From contig NZ_CP112881.1 of assembly GCF_026409565.1 (NCBI RefSeq), forward strand, positions 3,417,501 to 3,481,500: 64,000 nucleotides of DNA, in the 5' to 3' direction. Both the position numbers and the translations under genes were made by a program. Source of the DNA: Sneathiella aquimaris (GTDB taxonomy: Bacteria > Pseudomonadota > Alphaproteobacteria > Sneathiellales > Sneathiellaceae). This document shows, in pieces, positions 1 to 8,847 of this stretch. The stretch's first letter is position 1. Every line of letters begins with the position of its first letter. The notes under the pieces were generated by a model, which saw only the letters and a program-made list of their open reading frames with translations, ran no database searches and was not told the DNA's origin.

Positions 1-283
1 GGAGCGTTTCCTGCAAAAACTTGAAAATCGACTTTGTTCGCATTCTTTTTTGATGTCGGATCAGCCGTCATCTGCGGATATTGCAGTTTTCCCGTTCGTC
101 CGGCAGTTTGCGAATAGTGACCGCAGCTGGTTTGATAATGCCCCGTACCCTGCCGTTCAGAAATGGCTGGAATACTGGGTCACATCGGCCCCGTTTAAAA
201 CCATTATGGCGAAACGCGCTGAATGGGTTCCAGGGGAACCCGGCCCGGTTTTTCCAGATTTTACTCAAAGGACATGCCTGTAA
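1..283 (+). CDS. Glutathione S-transferase, C-terminal fragment (5' end outside window)
   Basis: The reading frame is open from base 2 and ends with TAA at 281-283, leaving 93 residues of a protein that starts before the window. The piece looks like the all-helical C-terminal half of a glutathione S-transferase: it has the segment SSADIAVFPFVRQFA, the usual S-x-A-D-I-A-x-x-P motif of helix 6, followed by the P-x-V-x-x-W-L pattern near the end. The family conjugates glutathione to electrophiles or acts in related thiol chemistry in the cytosol. The N-terminal thioredoxin-like half with the catalytic residue cannot be seen, so the class and substrate are unknown. The stop codon overlaps the next start by one base, which suggests cotranscription. 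Confidence 0.85.
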   Translation, partial: ERFLQKLENRLCSHSFLMSDQPSSADIAVFPFVRQFANSDRSWFDNAPYPAVQKWLEYWVTSAPFKTIMAKRAEWVPGEPGPVFPDFTQRTCL

Positions 284-780
284 TGGACGCCCGGTTTTTT
301 AAAGAGAGTGGCGCGGATTTTAGCGACTGTGATACCTATCGTTATCGGCTCTGGCGGCGATGGGATGATGGACCAGCTGTTTCCTTTTTAATGCTGAACC
401 CGTCAACCGCGGATGCATCGCGAAATGATCCAACGGTTGAGCGATGTCACCGCCGTGCCATATCCATGGGCTTTGGTGCGTTGGAAGTGATTAATATATT
501 TGGCTTTCGCGCCACGGATCCTAAAGATCTGAAACGGGCGTCAGATCCTGTCGGCCCGGCAAATGATGACGTCCTCATTGAGAGCATTTCACGGGCGGAC
601 ATGACCATCTGTGCGTGGGGCAGCCATGGGGATCATCAGGATCGGCATCTGGCGGTTCGTAAGATGCTCAGAGACAATGCCTTAAATGTACATGTCCTCG
701 CGTTGACATCAAAGGGACAACCAAAACACCCCTTATACATACCGTATTCCGAAACACCGAAACCCTGGAACGACATCTAG
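283..780 (+). CDS. DUF1643 family protein
   Basis: A 165-residue protein of the DUF1643 family, recognised from the N-terminal pattern YRYRLWRRW, then FLMLNPSTAD, NDPTVERC and NIFGFRATDP, and the later ICAWGSHG segment. The biochemical role of the family is not established. The start at 283 is chosen because AAAGGA at 267-272 lies about ten bases ahead; an ATG at 274 in the same frame has the same purine stretch almost touching it. The ATG shares its A with the stop of the glutathione transferase gene, and thymidine kinase follows after three bases, so the three genes look like one transcript. Confidence 0.82.
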   Translation: MDARFFKESGADFSDCDTYRYRLWRRWDDGPAVSFLMLNPSTADASRNDPTVERCHRRAISMGFGALEVINIFGFRATDPKDLKRASDPVGPANDDVLIESISRADMTICAWGSHGDHQDRHLAVRKMLRDNALNVHVLALTSKGQPKHPLYIPYSETPKPWNDI

Positions 781-783
781 ATC

Positions 784-1365
784 ATGGCGAAACTATATTT
801 CTATTATTCAACAATGAACGCCGGAAAATCCACGACGTTGCTGCAATCCAGCTTCAACTATGAAGAGCGCGGAATGCAAACGCTGCTGCTGACCGCAGCA
901 TTTGACGACCGGTACGGCCAAGGAAAAATCACATCTCGTATTGGACTTGAAGCAGAAGCCAGCCTTTTTTCTGACGACACTGACTTGCTGGAACTGGTCA
1001 CGAACACCCTCAAAGACAGGCAAATAGACTGTGTTATGGTGGACGAAAGCCAGTTTCTGTCCCGTGATCAGGTATTTCAACTCTCAGAGGTCGCTGACCA
1101 GCTCAAGATCCCGGTCCTCTGCTATGGACTTCGAACTGATTTTCAGGGCAATCTTTTTGAAGGCAGCCGCCATTTACTGGCCTGGGCCGACGAATTAAAG
1201 GAACTTAAAACCATCTGTTTTTGTGGCAGCAAGGCGACGATGGTGATCCGCGTCGACGAAAATGGCGACCCTATTCGGGAAGGGGCCCAAAAAGAAGTGG
1301 GCGGCAATGATCGTTACGTTGCCTTATGCCGCAAGCATTTCAAACAATATACCTACGGCGATTAA
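784..1365 (+). CDS. tdk: Thymidine kinase (type II)
   Basis: A 193-residue thymidine kinase, which phosphorylates thymidine with ATP in the salvage pathway. The P-loop is near the N-terminus (MNAGKST, residues 11-17), the Walker B-like DESQF segment is around residue 87, and a C-terminal lasso carries cysteines in TICFCGSKA and YVALCRKHF that fit the structural zinc site of this family. Length is normal for the bacterial enzyme. The ATG follows the DUF1643 stop by three bases, and the 3' end overlaps the convergent DUF423 gene by four bases. Confidence 0.95.
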   Translation: MAKLYFYYSTMNAGKSTTLLQSSFNYEERGMQTLLLTAAFDDRYGQGKITSRIGLEAEASLFSDDTDLLELVTNTLKDRQIDCVMVDESQFLSRDQVFQLSEVADQLKIPVLCYGLRTDFQGNLFEGSRHLLAWADELKELKTICFCGSKATMVIRVDENGDPIREGAQKEVGGNDRYVALCRKHFKQYTYGD

Positions 1366-1745
1366 TCTTTCCTGACGTTCAGAAAGCCGCCGATTGCAAG
1401 GAAAAGCCATCCCGCAATCATGAGGATACCGCCGGTTGGTGTTATATAAAAGCCAATGGCTTCCCCGGTGAAGGAACGCACATACAAGGAACCGGAGAAG
1501 AAAAGAACTCCAAGTGTCAGAAGGCTTGCGGACAGGTGAAAGTATCTGTGCCCTTTTGACACTTTTCCGGTCAGCAAACCGATTACCAATATTGGCGATA
1601 TTGTCACCATATGAAACAGTAATGCCGTGTTGTGAAACCGCCCGACAACAACCTCTTCTGCGGGAAGATGGGCACCAAGCGCGCCCAGAATAATGGCAGC
1701 GGCGCCTAATATTGCGCCAACAGAAATCCAAGGGAAAGTCATCAT
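1362..1745 (-). CDS. DUF423 family small membrane protein
   Basis: A 127-residue integral membrane protein of the DUF423 (YgdD-like) family. It has four hydrophobic segments (about residues 5-25, 40-60, 70-90 and 98-120) and the conserved G-A-L-G-A-H motif near residue 22, followed by the HNTALLFHM segment. Function is not known; the protein sits in the cytoplasmic membrane. The gene converges on thymidine kinase with a four-base overlap. The acyl-CoA dehydrogenase upstream on the same strand is separated by an intrinsic terminator, so this gene probably has its own promoter. Confidence 0.85.
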   Translation of the reverse strand: MMTFPWISVGAILGAAAIILGALGAHLPAEEVVVGRFHNTALLFHMVTISPILVIGLLTGKVSKGHRYFHLSASLLTLGVLFFSGSLYVRSFTGEAIGFYITPTGGILMIAGWLFLAIGGFLNVRKD

Positions 1746-1753
1746 TTCCTCAC

Positions 1754-1780
1754 AAAAAAGCTGGAGAAAATCTCCAGCTT
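1754..1780 (-). terminator. Intrinsic terminator after the acyl-CoA dehydrogenase pair
   Basis: A perfect 10-bp stem (1758-1767 with 1771-1780, arms AAGCTGGAGA and TCTCCAGCTT) closes a three-base loop. Read on the minus strand it is followed by a run of T. It lies just downstream of the gene ending at 1805 and ahead of the DUF423 gene. Confidence 0.85.
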
Positions 1781-1804
1781 TATAATATGGGTGCCTTTAA
1801 TCGT

Positions 1805-2932
1805 CTAAGACAAGTCTGAATAACGGCTCAGATGATAATCTGTGTTCCCGAAAAGCATTTCCAGTGTCGATAAACGCTTGAAGTAATGCCCGATAGAATA
1901 TTCATCAGTCATCCCCATGCCACCATGAAGCTGCACAGATTGCTGACCAATAAACTTGGCCGCCTTACCGATTTGAGCTTTTGTCGCAGAAACAGCCTTC
2001 TTCGTATCCAGATCATATCCCAGATCCAGCTTCATCGCGACCATGTCTGACATGGACTTGGATTGCTCAGCTTCCATATACATATCCACCATGCGATGTT
2101 GAAGAACCTGAAACTTTCCAATTGGTGTTCCAAACTGCTTGCGTGTCTTCAAATACTCATTTGTAATCTCATTAGCTGCCGCCATGGCGCCAACAGCTTC
2201 GGCACATAAGGCACCGATTGCGCGATCTACAATCTTTTCAATTACCGGAAAGGCCTTGCCTTCTTCGCCCAAAAGCGCTTCGGCTTTCACGCCATCAAAG
2301 TGAACATCTGCCGCTCGAAGGCCATCTACGGTGCGATATCCCTGTATGTCCAGCCCTGCAGCTGCTTTATCTACAACAAACAGAGAAATACCGTCAGCGT
2401 CTCGTGAATCTCCGCTGGTTCGCGCCGAAACGATCAACTTATCGGCCGTCGCACCATGATAAACAACGGCTTTATGACCGTTCAGAACATATTCATTTCC
2501 GGATTTCGTCGCGGTTGTTTCAACATCATTGAGATTAAAACGGGATTGTTTTTCAGCATAGGCGAAGGCCAGCATCAACTCACCCTCGATTACCGATGGA
2601 ATGATTGCCTCAATCTGTTCATTGCTTCCAGCTTCAACGACTAAGCCACCGCCCAAAATTACGGTTGAGAAGAAGGGCTCCAAAACCAGTCCGCTGCCCA
2701 TGCTTTCCATCATGATCATGGTTTCAACGGCATTGCCACCAAATCCACCAACATCCTCAGAGAAAGGCATTCCCAACCAGCCGAGTTCCGCCATTGTCTT
2801 CCAGTGTTCGAGGCTGTACCCCAAATCCGTTTCTGCCAACTTCATTCTGGCTTCAGGAGAATAGTTATCCTGCACAAACCGATCGACGCTGTCTTTCAAC
2901 AGGGATTGTTCGTCTGAAAGTTCAAAATCCAT
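1805..2932 (-). CDS. Acyl-CoA dehydrogenase, possibly the non-catalytic partner of a heteromer
   Basis: A 375-residue FAD-dependent acyl-CoA dehydrogenase. The N-terminal helical domain runs to about residue 120, the central beta domain to about 215, and the C-terminal four-helix domain carries the usual RKQFGTPIGKFQVLQHRMVDM segment. The C-terminal G-G-x-N-E-I motif that carries the catalytic glutamate in the neighbouring enzyme is not visible; the corresponding part reads GHYFKRLSTLEMLFG. It is only 12 bases downstream of a 398-residue acyl-CoA dehydrogenase that does have that motif. Paired unlike subunits of this sort form alpha2-beta2 enzymes in steroid side-chain degradation, so a heteromeric enzyme is a reasonable inference. 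Substrate is unknown. Confidence 0.88.
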   Translation of the reverse strand: MDFELSDEQSLLKDSVDRFVQDNYSPEARMKLAETDLGYSLEHWKTMAELGWLGMPFSEDVGGFGGNAVETMIMMESMGSGLVLEPFFSTVILGGGLVVEAGSNEQIEAIIPSVIEGELMLAFAYAEKQSRFNLNDVETTATKSGNEYVLNGHKAVVYHGATADKLIVSARTSGDSRDADGISLFVVDKAAAGLDIQGYRTVDGLRAADVHFDGVKAEALLGEEGKAFPVIEKIVDRAIGALCAEAVGAMAAANEITNEYLKTRKQFGTPIGKFQVLQHRMVDMYMEAEQSKSMSDMVAMKLDLGYDLDTKKAVSATKAQIGKAAKFIGQQSVQLHGGMGMTDEYSIGHYFKRLSTLEMLFGNTDYHLSRYSDLS

Positions 2933-2944
2933 TTTTATTATTCC

Positions 2945-4141
2945 TTATAATCCCAGAACCATTTTAGAGATGATATTTCGTTGAATTTCGTTACTGCCAC
3001 CGTAAATGGAAGCGGCTTTGAGGTAAAGATGTTCTGCCATCGGTCCGGTCGCATAATCCGGACCAATGGGCGCTTCATTAATACCAGCGTAATCGCGCTG
3101 CGCTTCGTAAGGCGCGCCATACATGCCCAAAGACTCGACCAGCAAGTCGGTCAGACGTTGCTGAATTTCAGTGCCTTTGATTTTCAGTAAGGACGGTTCT
3201 GCTGAGAGCTTTTTGCCACTTTCCAGCATGGAGATCATTCGAAGTTCCGTATATTCCAATGCCATCAGATCTATTTCGATCTGATTGAGCTTACGCATAA
3301 AGTCCCGGTCTTCTTCCAGATAACCGCCATTCACACGCTCATTTTTTGCAATTTGGCGTAACCGCGCAATTTTCCGTTTTGATTGGGCGACCCGGGCGAT
3401 TGTTGTCCGTTCGTTGCCCAGCAGGAATTTAGCATAGGTCCAGCCCTTGTTTTCTTCTCCGATCCGGTTTTTCACAGGCACACGAACATCATCAAAAAAG
3501 ACTTCGTTCAATGTATGCTCTTTATCCAGACCGATAATTGGCTTGAGCGTTATACCCGGCGTTTTCATGTCGATTAATAAAAAGGAAATACCTTCCTGTG
3601 CTTTTGCCGAGCTGTCGGTACGCACGAGACAGAAAATCATGTCTGCATATTGCGCGTGCGATGTCCATATTTTCTGGCCGTTGACAATATAGTCATCCCC
3701 GTCCCGAACAGCTTTCGTTTGCAACGAGGCCAGATCAGAACCCGATCCCGGCTCCGAATATCCCTGACACCACCAGTCATCAGAGTTCAAAATACGTGGG
3801 AGATAAAAATCTTTTTGCTCTTGATTACCAAAAGTGTAAATCACCGGACCGACCATACTGACACCAAATGGCATTGGCGCCGGGGCAGAAGCCGCCCCCA
3901 TTTCCTGTGCGAATATATATTTCTGGGTCGTCGTCCAACCGGTGCCCCCATATTCAACCGGCCAATTTGGTGCCATCCAGCCCTTTTTATGCAGGATTTT
4001 CTGCCAACGTTGCTGCCCTTCTTTGGTAAAATGAAGTCCGCGATCACATCGATCTTTAACGTCCTCAGGTAGCTGGGTTGCAAAAAATTCTCTGACTTCC
4101 GCCTGAAAGGCTAAATCTTCATCACTGAACGACAAATCCAT
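2945..4141 (-). CDS. Acyl-CoA dehydrogenase
   Basis: A 398-residue acyl-CoA dehydrogenase that introduces the trans-2 double bond into an acyl-CoA and passes electrons from FAD to electron-transferring flavoprotein. Visible family features are YSEPGSGSDLAS in the FAD/substrate region (about residue 130), the segment [19 protein letters not shown], and the C-terminal YGGSNEIQRN, whose glutamate is the expected catalytic base. A good ribosome binding site (GGAGG) precedes the ATG at 4141. It is followed after 12 bases by a second, unlike acyl-CoA dehydrogenase lacking the last motif. Substrate cannot be read from sequence; multi-ring or branched acyl chains are possible. Confidence 0.92.
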   Translation of the reverse strand: MDLSFSDEDLAFQAEVREFFATQLPEDVKDRCDRGLHFTKEGQQRWQKILHKKGWMAPNWPVEYGGTGWTTTQKYIFAQEMGAASAPAPMPFGVSMVGPVIYTFGNQEQKDFYLPRILNSDDWWCQGYSEPGSGSDLASLQTKAVRDGDDYIVNGQKIWTSHAQYADMIFCLVRTDSSAKAQEGISFLLIDMKTPGITLKPIIGLDKEHTLNEVFFDDVRVPVKNRIGEENKGWTYAKFLLGNERTTIARVAQSKRKIARLRQIAKNERVNGGYLEEDRDFMRKLNQIEIDLMALEYTELRMISMLESGKKLSAEPSLLKIKGTEIQQRLTDLLVESLGMYGAPYEAQRDYAGINEAPIGPDYATGPMAEHLYLKAASIYGGSNEIQRNIISKMVLGL

Positions 4142-4292
4142 TGGGGTTCCTCCATTATAAAACAGGGCATCTCACGTGCCCATTTCAGCCTATGCTAGGC
4201 CGAGACGAAACTGAATGCAAGCCCACCTTAACTGCGGGAAACAAGAAAATTAAAAATACGATTTTCCGAACGAAATCAAACGACGCCTGCCC

Positions 4293-5879
4293 TTATTCCA
4301 GAACCGAAAATCTTGTATTTCCGTCCCGTTCGACCTGCGGGACCAACGCGACTTCCCAATCCAGATATTCCTGCATTCTTTGGCGAATCTTTTCCCGGTT
4401 GTCATAGGGCTTATACCACAGATCATCCTGTTTACTCAGCAGCCGCGTATCCCCTTCTTCCGTTGGCAGCCCCGCTTGCCGCCACCCTTCATTACCGCCC
4501 GTCAACACATGAACAATGGCAAGCGGCCTTGCCGCCTTCACATCTCTAACAGCCAAATGTGCCAACCGTTCATCGTCAGCGGTAATCACAATATATCCAA
4601 CGAGAGGCAGGAAATTCAGATCCTCTGCAATCCGGGACCGAATAATCCAATAAGACCCCGGTATATGGGATTTTCGATAGGCAAGAGAATTCGCAAGGTC
4701 AAGAACCGCGGCGGCCTCACCAGATGCGTTGACAGCATCTAATTCCAACGGTGTTATATCCCCGCGCTGTGCCGTCTGGTCATCCCTGCCTGAGGCCAGT
4801 TCAAACCCCCTTAAATCGGTTAGAACAAAAACGTTCGACCATCCGATTTGTTTAAGCCAGGAAGCACTCATCCAGGCGCGTACTTCCCTGTCATCCACCA
4901 AGACCAAATGAGCGTTTTTAACGGCCACATATTCATCGGTCGCCTGAACAAGCTGACCGCCCGGCGAAAAGTGACTGCCAGGAATATGCCCCGCCGCAAA
5001 GTCCTCAATCGTCCGCACATCCAGCACAAACAGACTGATTTCCTCTGCTTGCCTTTGCAACGCTAAAAGGCCATCTTTTTCCAACAATTCAACGCCTGCC
5101 TTCACCCCGACGGTACGGGCGGCCCGCACGCTGCGGTCCAGATTTTCACGGGATGGTTCAGGGGCAATGGTGTTTGCATGATTGGCAAGGTTGTGGCCTG
5201 CCAGGTACCACCCCATTGTACCGTCTTTAAGCGCCATAACCGGATTTTTAATCCCGGCGTTAATCAAAGACTGCGCCCCAATAATACTGCGTGTCCTGCC
5301 CGCGCAATTAACAACAATAGTCGTCTTTTCGTCCGTTACCGTTTCAAAAACCCGGTGAACCAGTTCGGCGCCGGGCATATCAATCGCACCCGGAATGCTC
5401 ATCCGGTGATATTCATCAAACGGACGACTATCAAACACGACGATATTTTCGTCCGCCTCCAATCGCTGTTTCAACTCATCGGCTGTAATATGCGGCGTTC
5501 CGCAGTGATGTTCGACAAATTCACCAAAGGCTTTGCTGGGAACATTCACACCCGAAAAAATTTCAAACCCTGCGCCATGCCAACCAAGAATGCCACCGTC
5601 CAGAATTGACAAACTGGTGAATCCCATTTCTGCCAACGTCTGGGCTGCCCGGACGGAAAGCCCGTCCCCATCCCCCTGATCAATCAAACAGATGTCTACA
5701 GATTTGCGAGGCAGCTTTCGTTCAGCCTCCAATTCAAGCCGGCTAAGCGGCATTGAGGTTGCCCATAAAGGGTGCCCCTGTGCATAAACGCCTTGTTCCC
5801 GGACATCCAAAAAAGCAACTTCCGCATCGGAGGCAAGCTTTTGCTGCATCTGGGCGGGGGAGATTGTCTCAAATGACAC
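4293..5879 (-). CDS. Four-domain rhodanese-like sulfurtransferase with one active-site cysteine
   Basis: A 528-residue protein that reads as four rhodanese-like domains in tandem, roughly residues 1-108, 128-235, 258-370 and 380-475. Rhodaneses carry sulfane sulfur on a catalytic cysteine. Only domain 2 has the active-site loop (CAGRTRS, Cys192). The matching places in domains 1, 3 and 4 read DQGDGDG, DDREVRA and ADDERLA, without cysteine, so those domains are probably structural. The start is a GTG sharing its G with the TAG stop of the cysteine dioxygenase gene, which implies translational coupling. The pairing suggests handling of the sulfur released in thiol oxidation, possibly of persulfide or sulfite; the exact reaction is not known. 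Confidence 0.88.
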   Translation of the reverse strand: MSFETISPAQMQQKLASDAEVAFLDVREQGVYAQGHPLWATSMPLSRLELEAERKLPRKSVDICLIDQGDGDGLSVRAAQTLAEMGFTSLSILDGGILGWHGAGFEIFSGVNVPSKAFGEFVEHHCGTPHITADELKQRLEADENIVVFDSRPFDEYHRMSIPGAIDMPGAELVHRVFETVTDEKTTIVVNCAGRTRSIIGAQSLINAGIKNPVMALKDGTMGWYLAGHNLANHANTIAPEPSRENLDRSVRAARTVGVKAGVELLEKDGLLALQRQAEEISLFVLDVRTIEDFAAGHIPGSHFSPGGQLVQATDEYVAVKNAHLVLVDDREVRAWMSASWLKQIGWSNVFVLTDLRGFELASGRDDQTAQRGDITPLELDAVNASGEAAAVLDLANSLAYRKSHIPGSYWIIRSRIAEDLNFLPLVGYIVITADDERLAHLAVRDVKAARPLAIVHVLTGGNEGWRQAGLPTEEGDTRLLSKQDDLWYKPYDNREKIRQRMQEYLDWEVALVPQVERDGNTRFSVLE

Positions 5880-6463
5880 TATCGCGCCTCTCTTATGTCA
5901 GTATGTGCGGGAAAGACACGCCATTCAGCCGCGGGCTCACTCCAATAATTACGGTTCGGCAATTGCTCCAGCGCCAAACCGTACATATGAAAATTGAGAA
6001 CAGGGTCACCGTCGGCAATATGAATGCTGTGCACATCCTCTGCATGAAACGTAACACCTGTTCCGGCTTCGACGATCTGGCGGTCTTTCAATTCAACACC
6101 ATCTTCTCTTTTAAGGTAAAACCGGTTTTCCTCCTGACCAGTTATACCGACGATAACGGCCCAGGTCGTATGATCATGCGGTGGCGCGTTCACCTCTCCA
6201 TTTGCAACATTCGCATATAGGGCAAAGCGATGATCCGGGTCTTCTGACAAACGATACAAACAGCTTCGTCTTTTACTGTCTGGTTCCGGTGGCGGAAAGG
6301 CCTCCAGATTGAAAAGGTCTGTTTCCGAGGCCAGTTCAATCAGTTCGTTTCGTATGAAATCCAGCTTTGCCTGATCCGGTATTGTGGTTCCGATCTTGTC
6401 TCTGATCGCGTCAACGCTGCGTTTTATTCTCGTTCTTCGTTGCTCTGTAGTTGCCACAGTCAC
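5879..6463 (-). CDS. Cysteine dioxygenase-like cupin (thiol dioxygenase)
   Basis: A 194-residue protein of the cysteine dioxygenase family, non-heme iron enzymes that add O2 to a small thiol to give a sulfinate. The iron-binding histidines are visible as PPHDHTTW (His96 and His98) and in DVHSIHI (His145, or less likely His148). The bacterial family includes enzymes for cysteine and for 3-mercaptopropionate, and sequence alone does not separate them here. It is the first gene of a two-gene operon with the rhodanese that overlaps its stop codon, so both products very likely act on the same sulfur pathway. Confidence 0.88.
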   Translation of the reverse strand: MTVATTEQRRTRIKRSVDAIRDKIGTTIPDQAKLDFIRNELIELASETDLFNLEAFPPPEPDSKRRSCLYRLSEDPDHRFALYANVANGEVNAPPHDHTTWAVIVGITGQEENRFYLKREDGVELKDRQIVEAGTGVTFHAEDVHSIHIADGDPVLNFHMYGLALEQLPNRNYWSEPAAEWRVFPAHTDIREAR

Positions 6464-6566
6464 CTCCCTTTTTTCTTCATTGTATCAAGCGTCTCGCCGA
6501 AGGAAAAGCGAGAACACTGGATCCGCAACATCACCCTGAAACCCTACGCTGAACATTAAAGCGATT

Positions 6567-6595
6567 TTGCAAATTAGATATTTTTAATGTATAGT
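6567..6595 (+). promoter_or_regulatory. Sigma-70 promoter for the gene at 6668
   Basis: TTGCAA at 6567-6572 and TATAGT at 6590-6595 are separated by exactly 17 bases. Transcription would begin near 6602, giving a leader of about 65 bases. Confidence 0.6.
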
Positions 6596-6667
6596 GACGC
6601 CAATAAGAAAATAAGTGGATTGTCGCGTTTTTGATTGAGGGGAACAACCTGCAAAGGAGGATCCTTT

Positions 6668-7285
6668 ATGGAAAATGCGCAAAAACACCCATCTCCCGCC
6701 GTCAGAGAAGCCGTTGGTGTTTTCGACGATATCGGCGCCATACATGATTGTGTCGACGAACTGCAAAGTCAGGGGTTTGATCGCTCTGACATTACAATGC
6801 TGGCGCGGGATCAGGTTGTCGGCAGCAAATCTTTGCTTCCCATTGAAGACACCCTTCAAACTGAAGACAGCCCCAGCGCATTGCGCGGTCCGGTTATCGA
6901 GCCTGAATCCGTTGGTGATGCCAAAGGCGCGCTGTTGGGAGCTCCCATTTATATCCTGACATTGGCCTGTGCAGGGGTTTCGGCCGCGTTTGGTTTGTCA
7001 ACCGTTATGCTTCTTATCGTTTCGGCAATTGGCGGGTTGATAGGAGCTGGTATTGGCTTAATTCTTATGAACATTGTCGATAAACGGCAAACCGGATATT
7101 ACGACCGGCAGCTGGAACACGGTGGCATCCCATTGTGGATTCACACCCGCGATCCGGATCACGAGCAGAGAGCGATTGACATTCTCATGCATAATCGGGC
7201 GCGGGATGTTCATATCCATGACCTTGATGGCTTACCCTATGAAGTACAGGATGGCAGGACAACCGTTTATAAGATAATCCATTAA
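6668..7285 (+). CDS. Membrane protein with stress-protein-like N-terminal domain
   Basis: A 205-residue protein I cannot assign to a named gene. The N-terminal 45 residues (AVGVFDDIGAIHDCVDELQSQGFDRSDITMLARD, split here into its two parts: a V-F-D-D start and a G-F-D-R-S-D-I turn) resemble the small alpha/beta domain found in GsiB/YflT-like general stress proteins. Two adjacent glycine-rich membrane segments follow at about residues 80-105 and 110-132, then a soluble tail ending in a second small alpha/beta-like part with IHTRDPDHEQRAIDIL. The start at 6668 is set by AAAGGAGG at 6653-6660. It is monocistronic with a clear sigma-70 promoter. Confidence 0.7.
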   Translation: MENAQKHPSPAVREAVGVFDDIGAIHDCVDELQSQGFDRSDITMLARDQVVGSKSLLPIEDTLQTEDSPSALRGPVIEPESVGDAKGALLGAPIYILTLACAGVSAAFGLSTVMLLIVSAIGGLIGAGIGLILMNIVDKRQTGYYDRQLEHGGIPLWIHTRDPDHEQRAIDILMHNRARDVHIHDLDGLPYEVQDGRTTVYKIIH

Positions 7286-7291
7286 AATCCA

Positions 7292-7314
7292 CACCACCAT
7301 TGTGGTCGGTTTTC
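7292..7314 (+). terminator. Weak hairpin after the membrane stress-like gene
   Basis: Arms ACCAC (7293-7297) and GTGGT (7302-7306) form a short stem followed by CGGTTTT. It may end the upstream transcript; the stem is short so the call is tentative. Confidence 0.35.
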
Positions 7315-7408
7315 ACACACTCACGGCGTAAAATCAGACTTTACACGGCCGCAAAGGCACGCTATGGCCCATGCAATGAAAATCAAAAACTAAAGGATGC
7401 GTGCTAAA

Positions 7409-8836
7409 ATGTATATTAACGGGCAATGGCAGGACGCTGAAGATGGATCAAAATTTGTTGTCACCAATCCAGCAAATGGTGACATTATTGATCACGTGCC
7501 AAATGGCGGTGAAACCGAGGTAAAGACTGCGATTGATGCCGCGGCTGAGGCCTTTAAATCCTGGTCGAAAACCAGTGCATATCAACGCTCGTCTTTTCTC
7601 TATCGTGCGCATGGGCTAATGCTGGAGAGAAAAGAAGAGCTTGCTCGTCTCATGACAACAGAGCAGGGAAAACCCTTGAAAGCTGCCCGCAACGAAGTGC
7701 AATATGGCGCGGATTTTCTGCTTTGGTATGCAGAAGAAGCCAAACGTATTTACGGAGAAACCATCCCCGCACCGCGCGGTGATCAGCGCTTTATTGTTCA
7801 GCAACATCCAGTGGGCGTCGTCGCGGCAGTCACCCCGTGGAACTATCCGATCTCCATGCTTACACGAAAGATAGCCCCCGCCCTTGCGGCTGGGTGCACA
7901 ATTGTTCTGAAACCCGCAGAATCAACGCCGCTCTGCGCCATTGCCATGTTCAAAATTTTTGAAGAGGCCGGCATCCCTGCAGGCGTGGTCAATCTCGTTA
8001 CAGCCGAAAAACCTGCAGTTATCGGCGAAGAATTTGTCAGCAACCCGAAAGTTGCCAAATTGACATTCACAGGCTCGACCAATGTCGGGAAAATGCTGGC
8101 CCAGGGGGCTGCGGCCAATATGAAGCGTGTGTCAATGGAATTGGGCGGACACGCCCCGTTTATTGTCTTTGACGACGCAGATCCGGAACATGCGGCGAAA
8201 GGTGTTTCTTTGGTCAAATTCCTGAATACAGGACAAGCCTGCATCAGTCCAAATCGTATTTTCGTCCACAAATCAATCGTCGAGCCGTTCATTGAAACGC
8301 TGGAATCCCGTGTTCGTAAAATGCGCGGTGGGAATGGCCTTGAAGACGGCATCAGTATTGGACCGCTTGTCGGCCCCGGCGCGGTTGATAAAGTAGAGCG
8401 ACAGGTCAAAGATGCATTGGATAAAGGGGCCCGCCTTGTTTGTGGTGGCCATCGCCTCATTGAAAACGGTCTCGAAAAAGGGTTCTTCTATGCCCCCACC
8501 GTTCTGGCCGATGTAACCGAAGAGATGCTGATTTACCGCGAAGAAACATTTGGTCCGGTTGCCCCTATTCTGACCTTTGAAAGTGAAGACGAGGTACTGG
8601 AAAAAGCCAATGATACCAACTACGGATTGGCCGCTTACGTTTACACCCCAAATATCGGCCGGGCTTTCAGAATGTATGAAGGTCTGAAATTTGGCATTAT
8701 CGGTATAAATGATATCAATCCGACCGCTGCTGCGGCCCCATTTGGCGGGATGAAGGAAAGTGGTCTTGGCCGAGAAGGCGGTCACGAAGGAATTTCAGAA
8801 TATCTGGAAACAAAATTGGGTGGTTTCTCTATTTAA
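7409..8836 (+). CDS. NAD(P)-dependent aldehyde dehydrogenase, succinate-semialdehyde dehydrogenase type
   Basis: A protein of about 475 residues from the aldehyde dehydrogenase superfamily, closest in feel to succinate-semialdehyde dehydrogenase (GabD). The cofactor region PWNYPISMLTRKIAPALAAG, the glutamate in VSMELGGHAPFIVF, and the catalytic cysteine in NTGQACISPNRIFVH are all present, as is the C-terminal PFGGMKESGLGREGG. The enzyme oxidises an aldehyde to a carboxylate in the cytosol. The ATG at 7409 lies 12 bases after AAAGG; an in-frame ATG at 7397 directly abuts that sequence and is the alternative start. The exact aldehyde is not shown by neighbours, which are unrelated. Confidence 0.9.
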   Translation: MYINGQWQDAEDGSKFVVTNPANGDIIDHVPNGGETEVKTAIDAAAEAFKSWSKTSAYQRSSFLYRAHGLMLERKEELARLMTTEQGKPLKAARNEVQYGADFLLWYAEEAKRIYGETIPAPRGDQRFIVQQHPVGVVAAVTPWNYPISMLTRKIAPALAAGCTIVLKPAESTPLCAIAMFKIFEEAGIPAGVVNLVTAEKPAVIGEEFVSNPKVAKLTFTGSTNVGKMLAQGAAANMKRVSMELGGHAPFIVFDDADPEHAAKGVSLVKFLNTGQACISPNRIFVHKSIVEPFIETLESRVRKMRGGNGLEDGISIGPLVGPGAVDKVERQVKDALDKGARLVCGGHRLIENGLEKGFFYAPTVLADVTEEMLIYREETFGPVAPILTFESEDEVLEKANDTNYGLAAYVYTPNIGRAFRMYEGLKFGIIGINDINPTAAAAPFGGMKESGLGREGGHEGISEYLETKLGGFSI

Positions 8837-8847
8837 TTTTCTAAGCT

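Noticed and set aside
7843-8460. 205-codon minus-strand frame inside the aldehyde dehydrogenase
   Set aside because: Antisense shadow; no ribosome binding site and the plus-strand enzyme has all its motifs.
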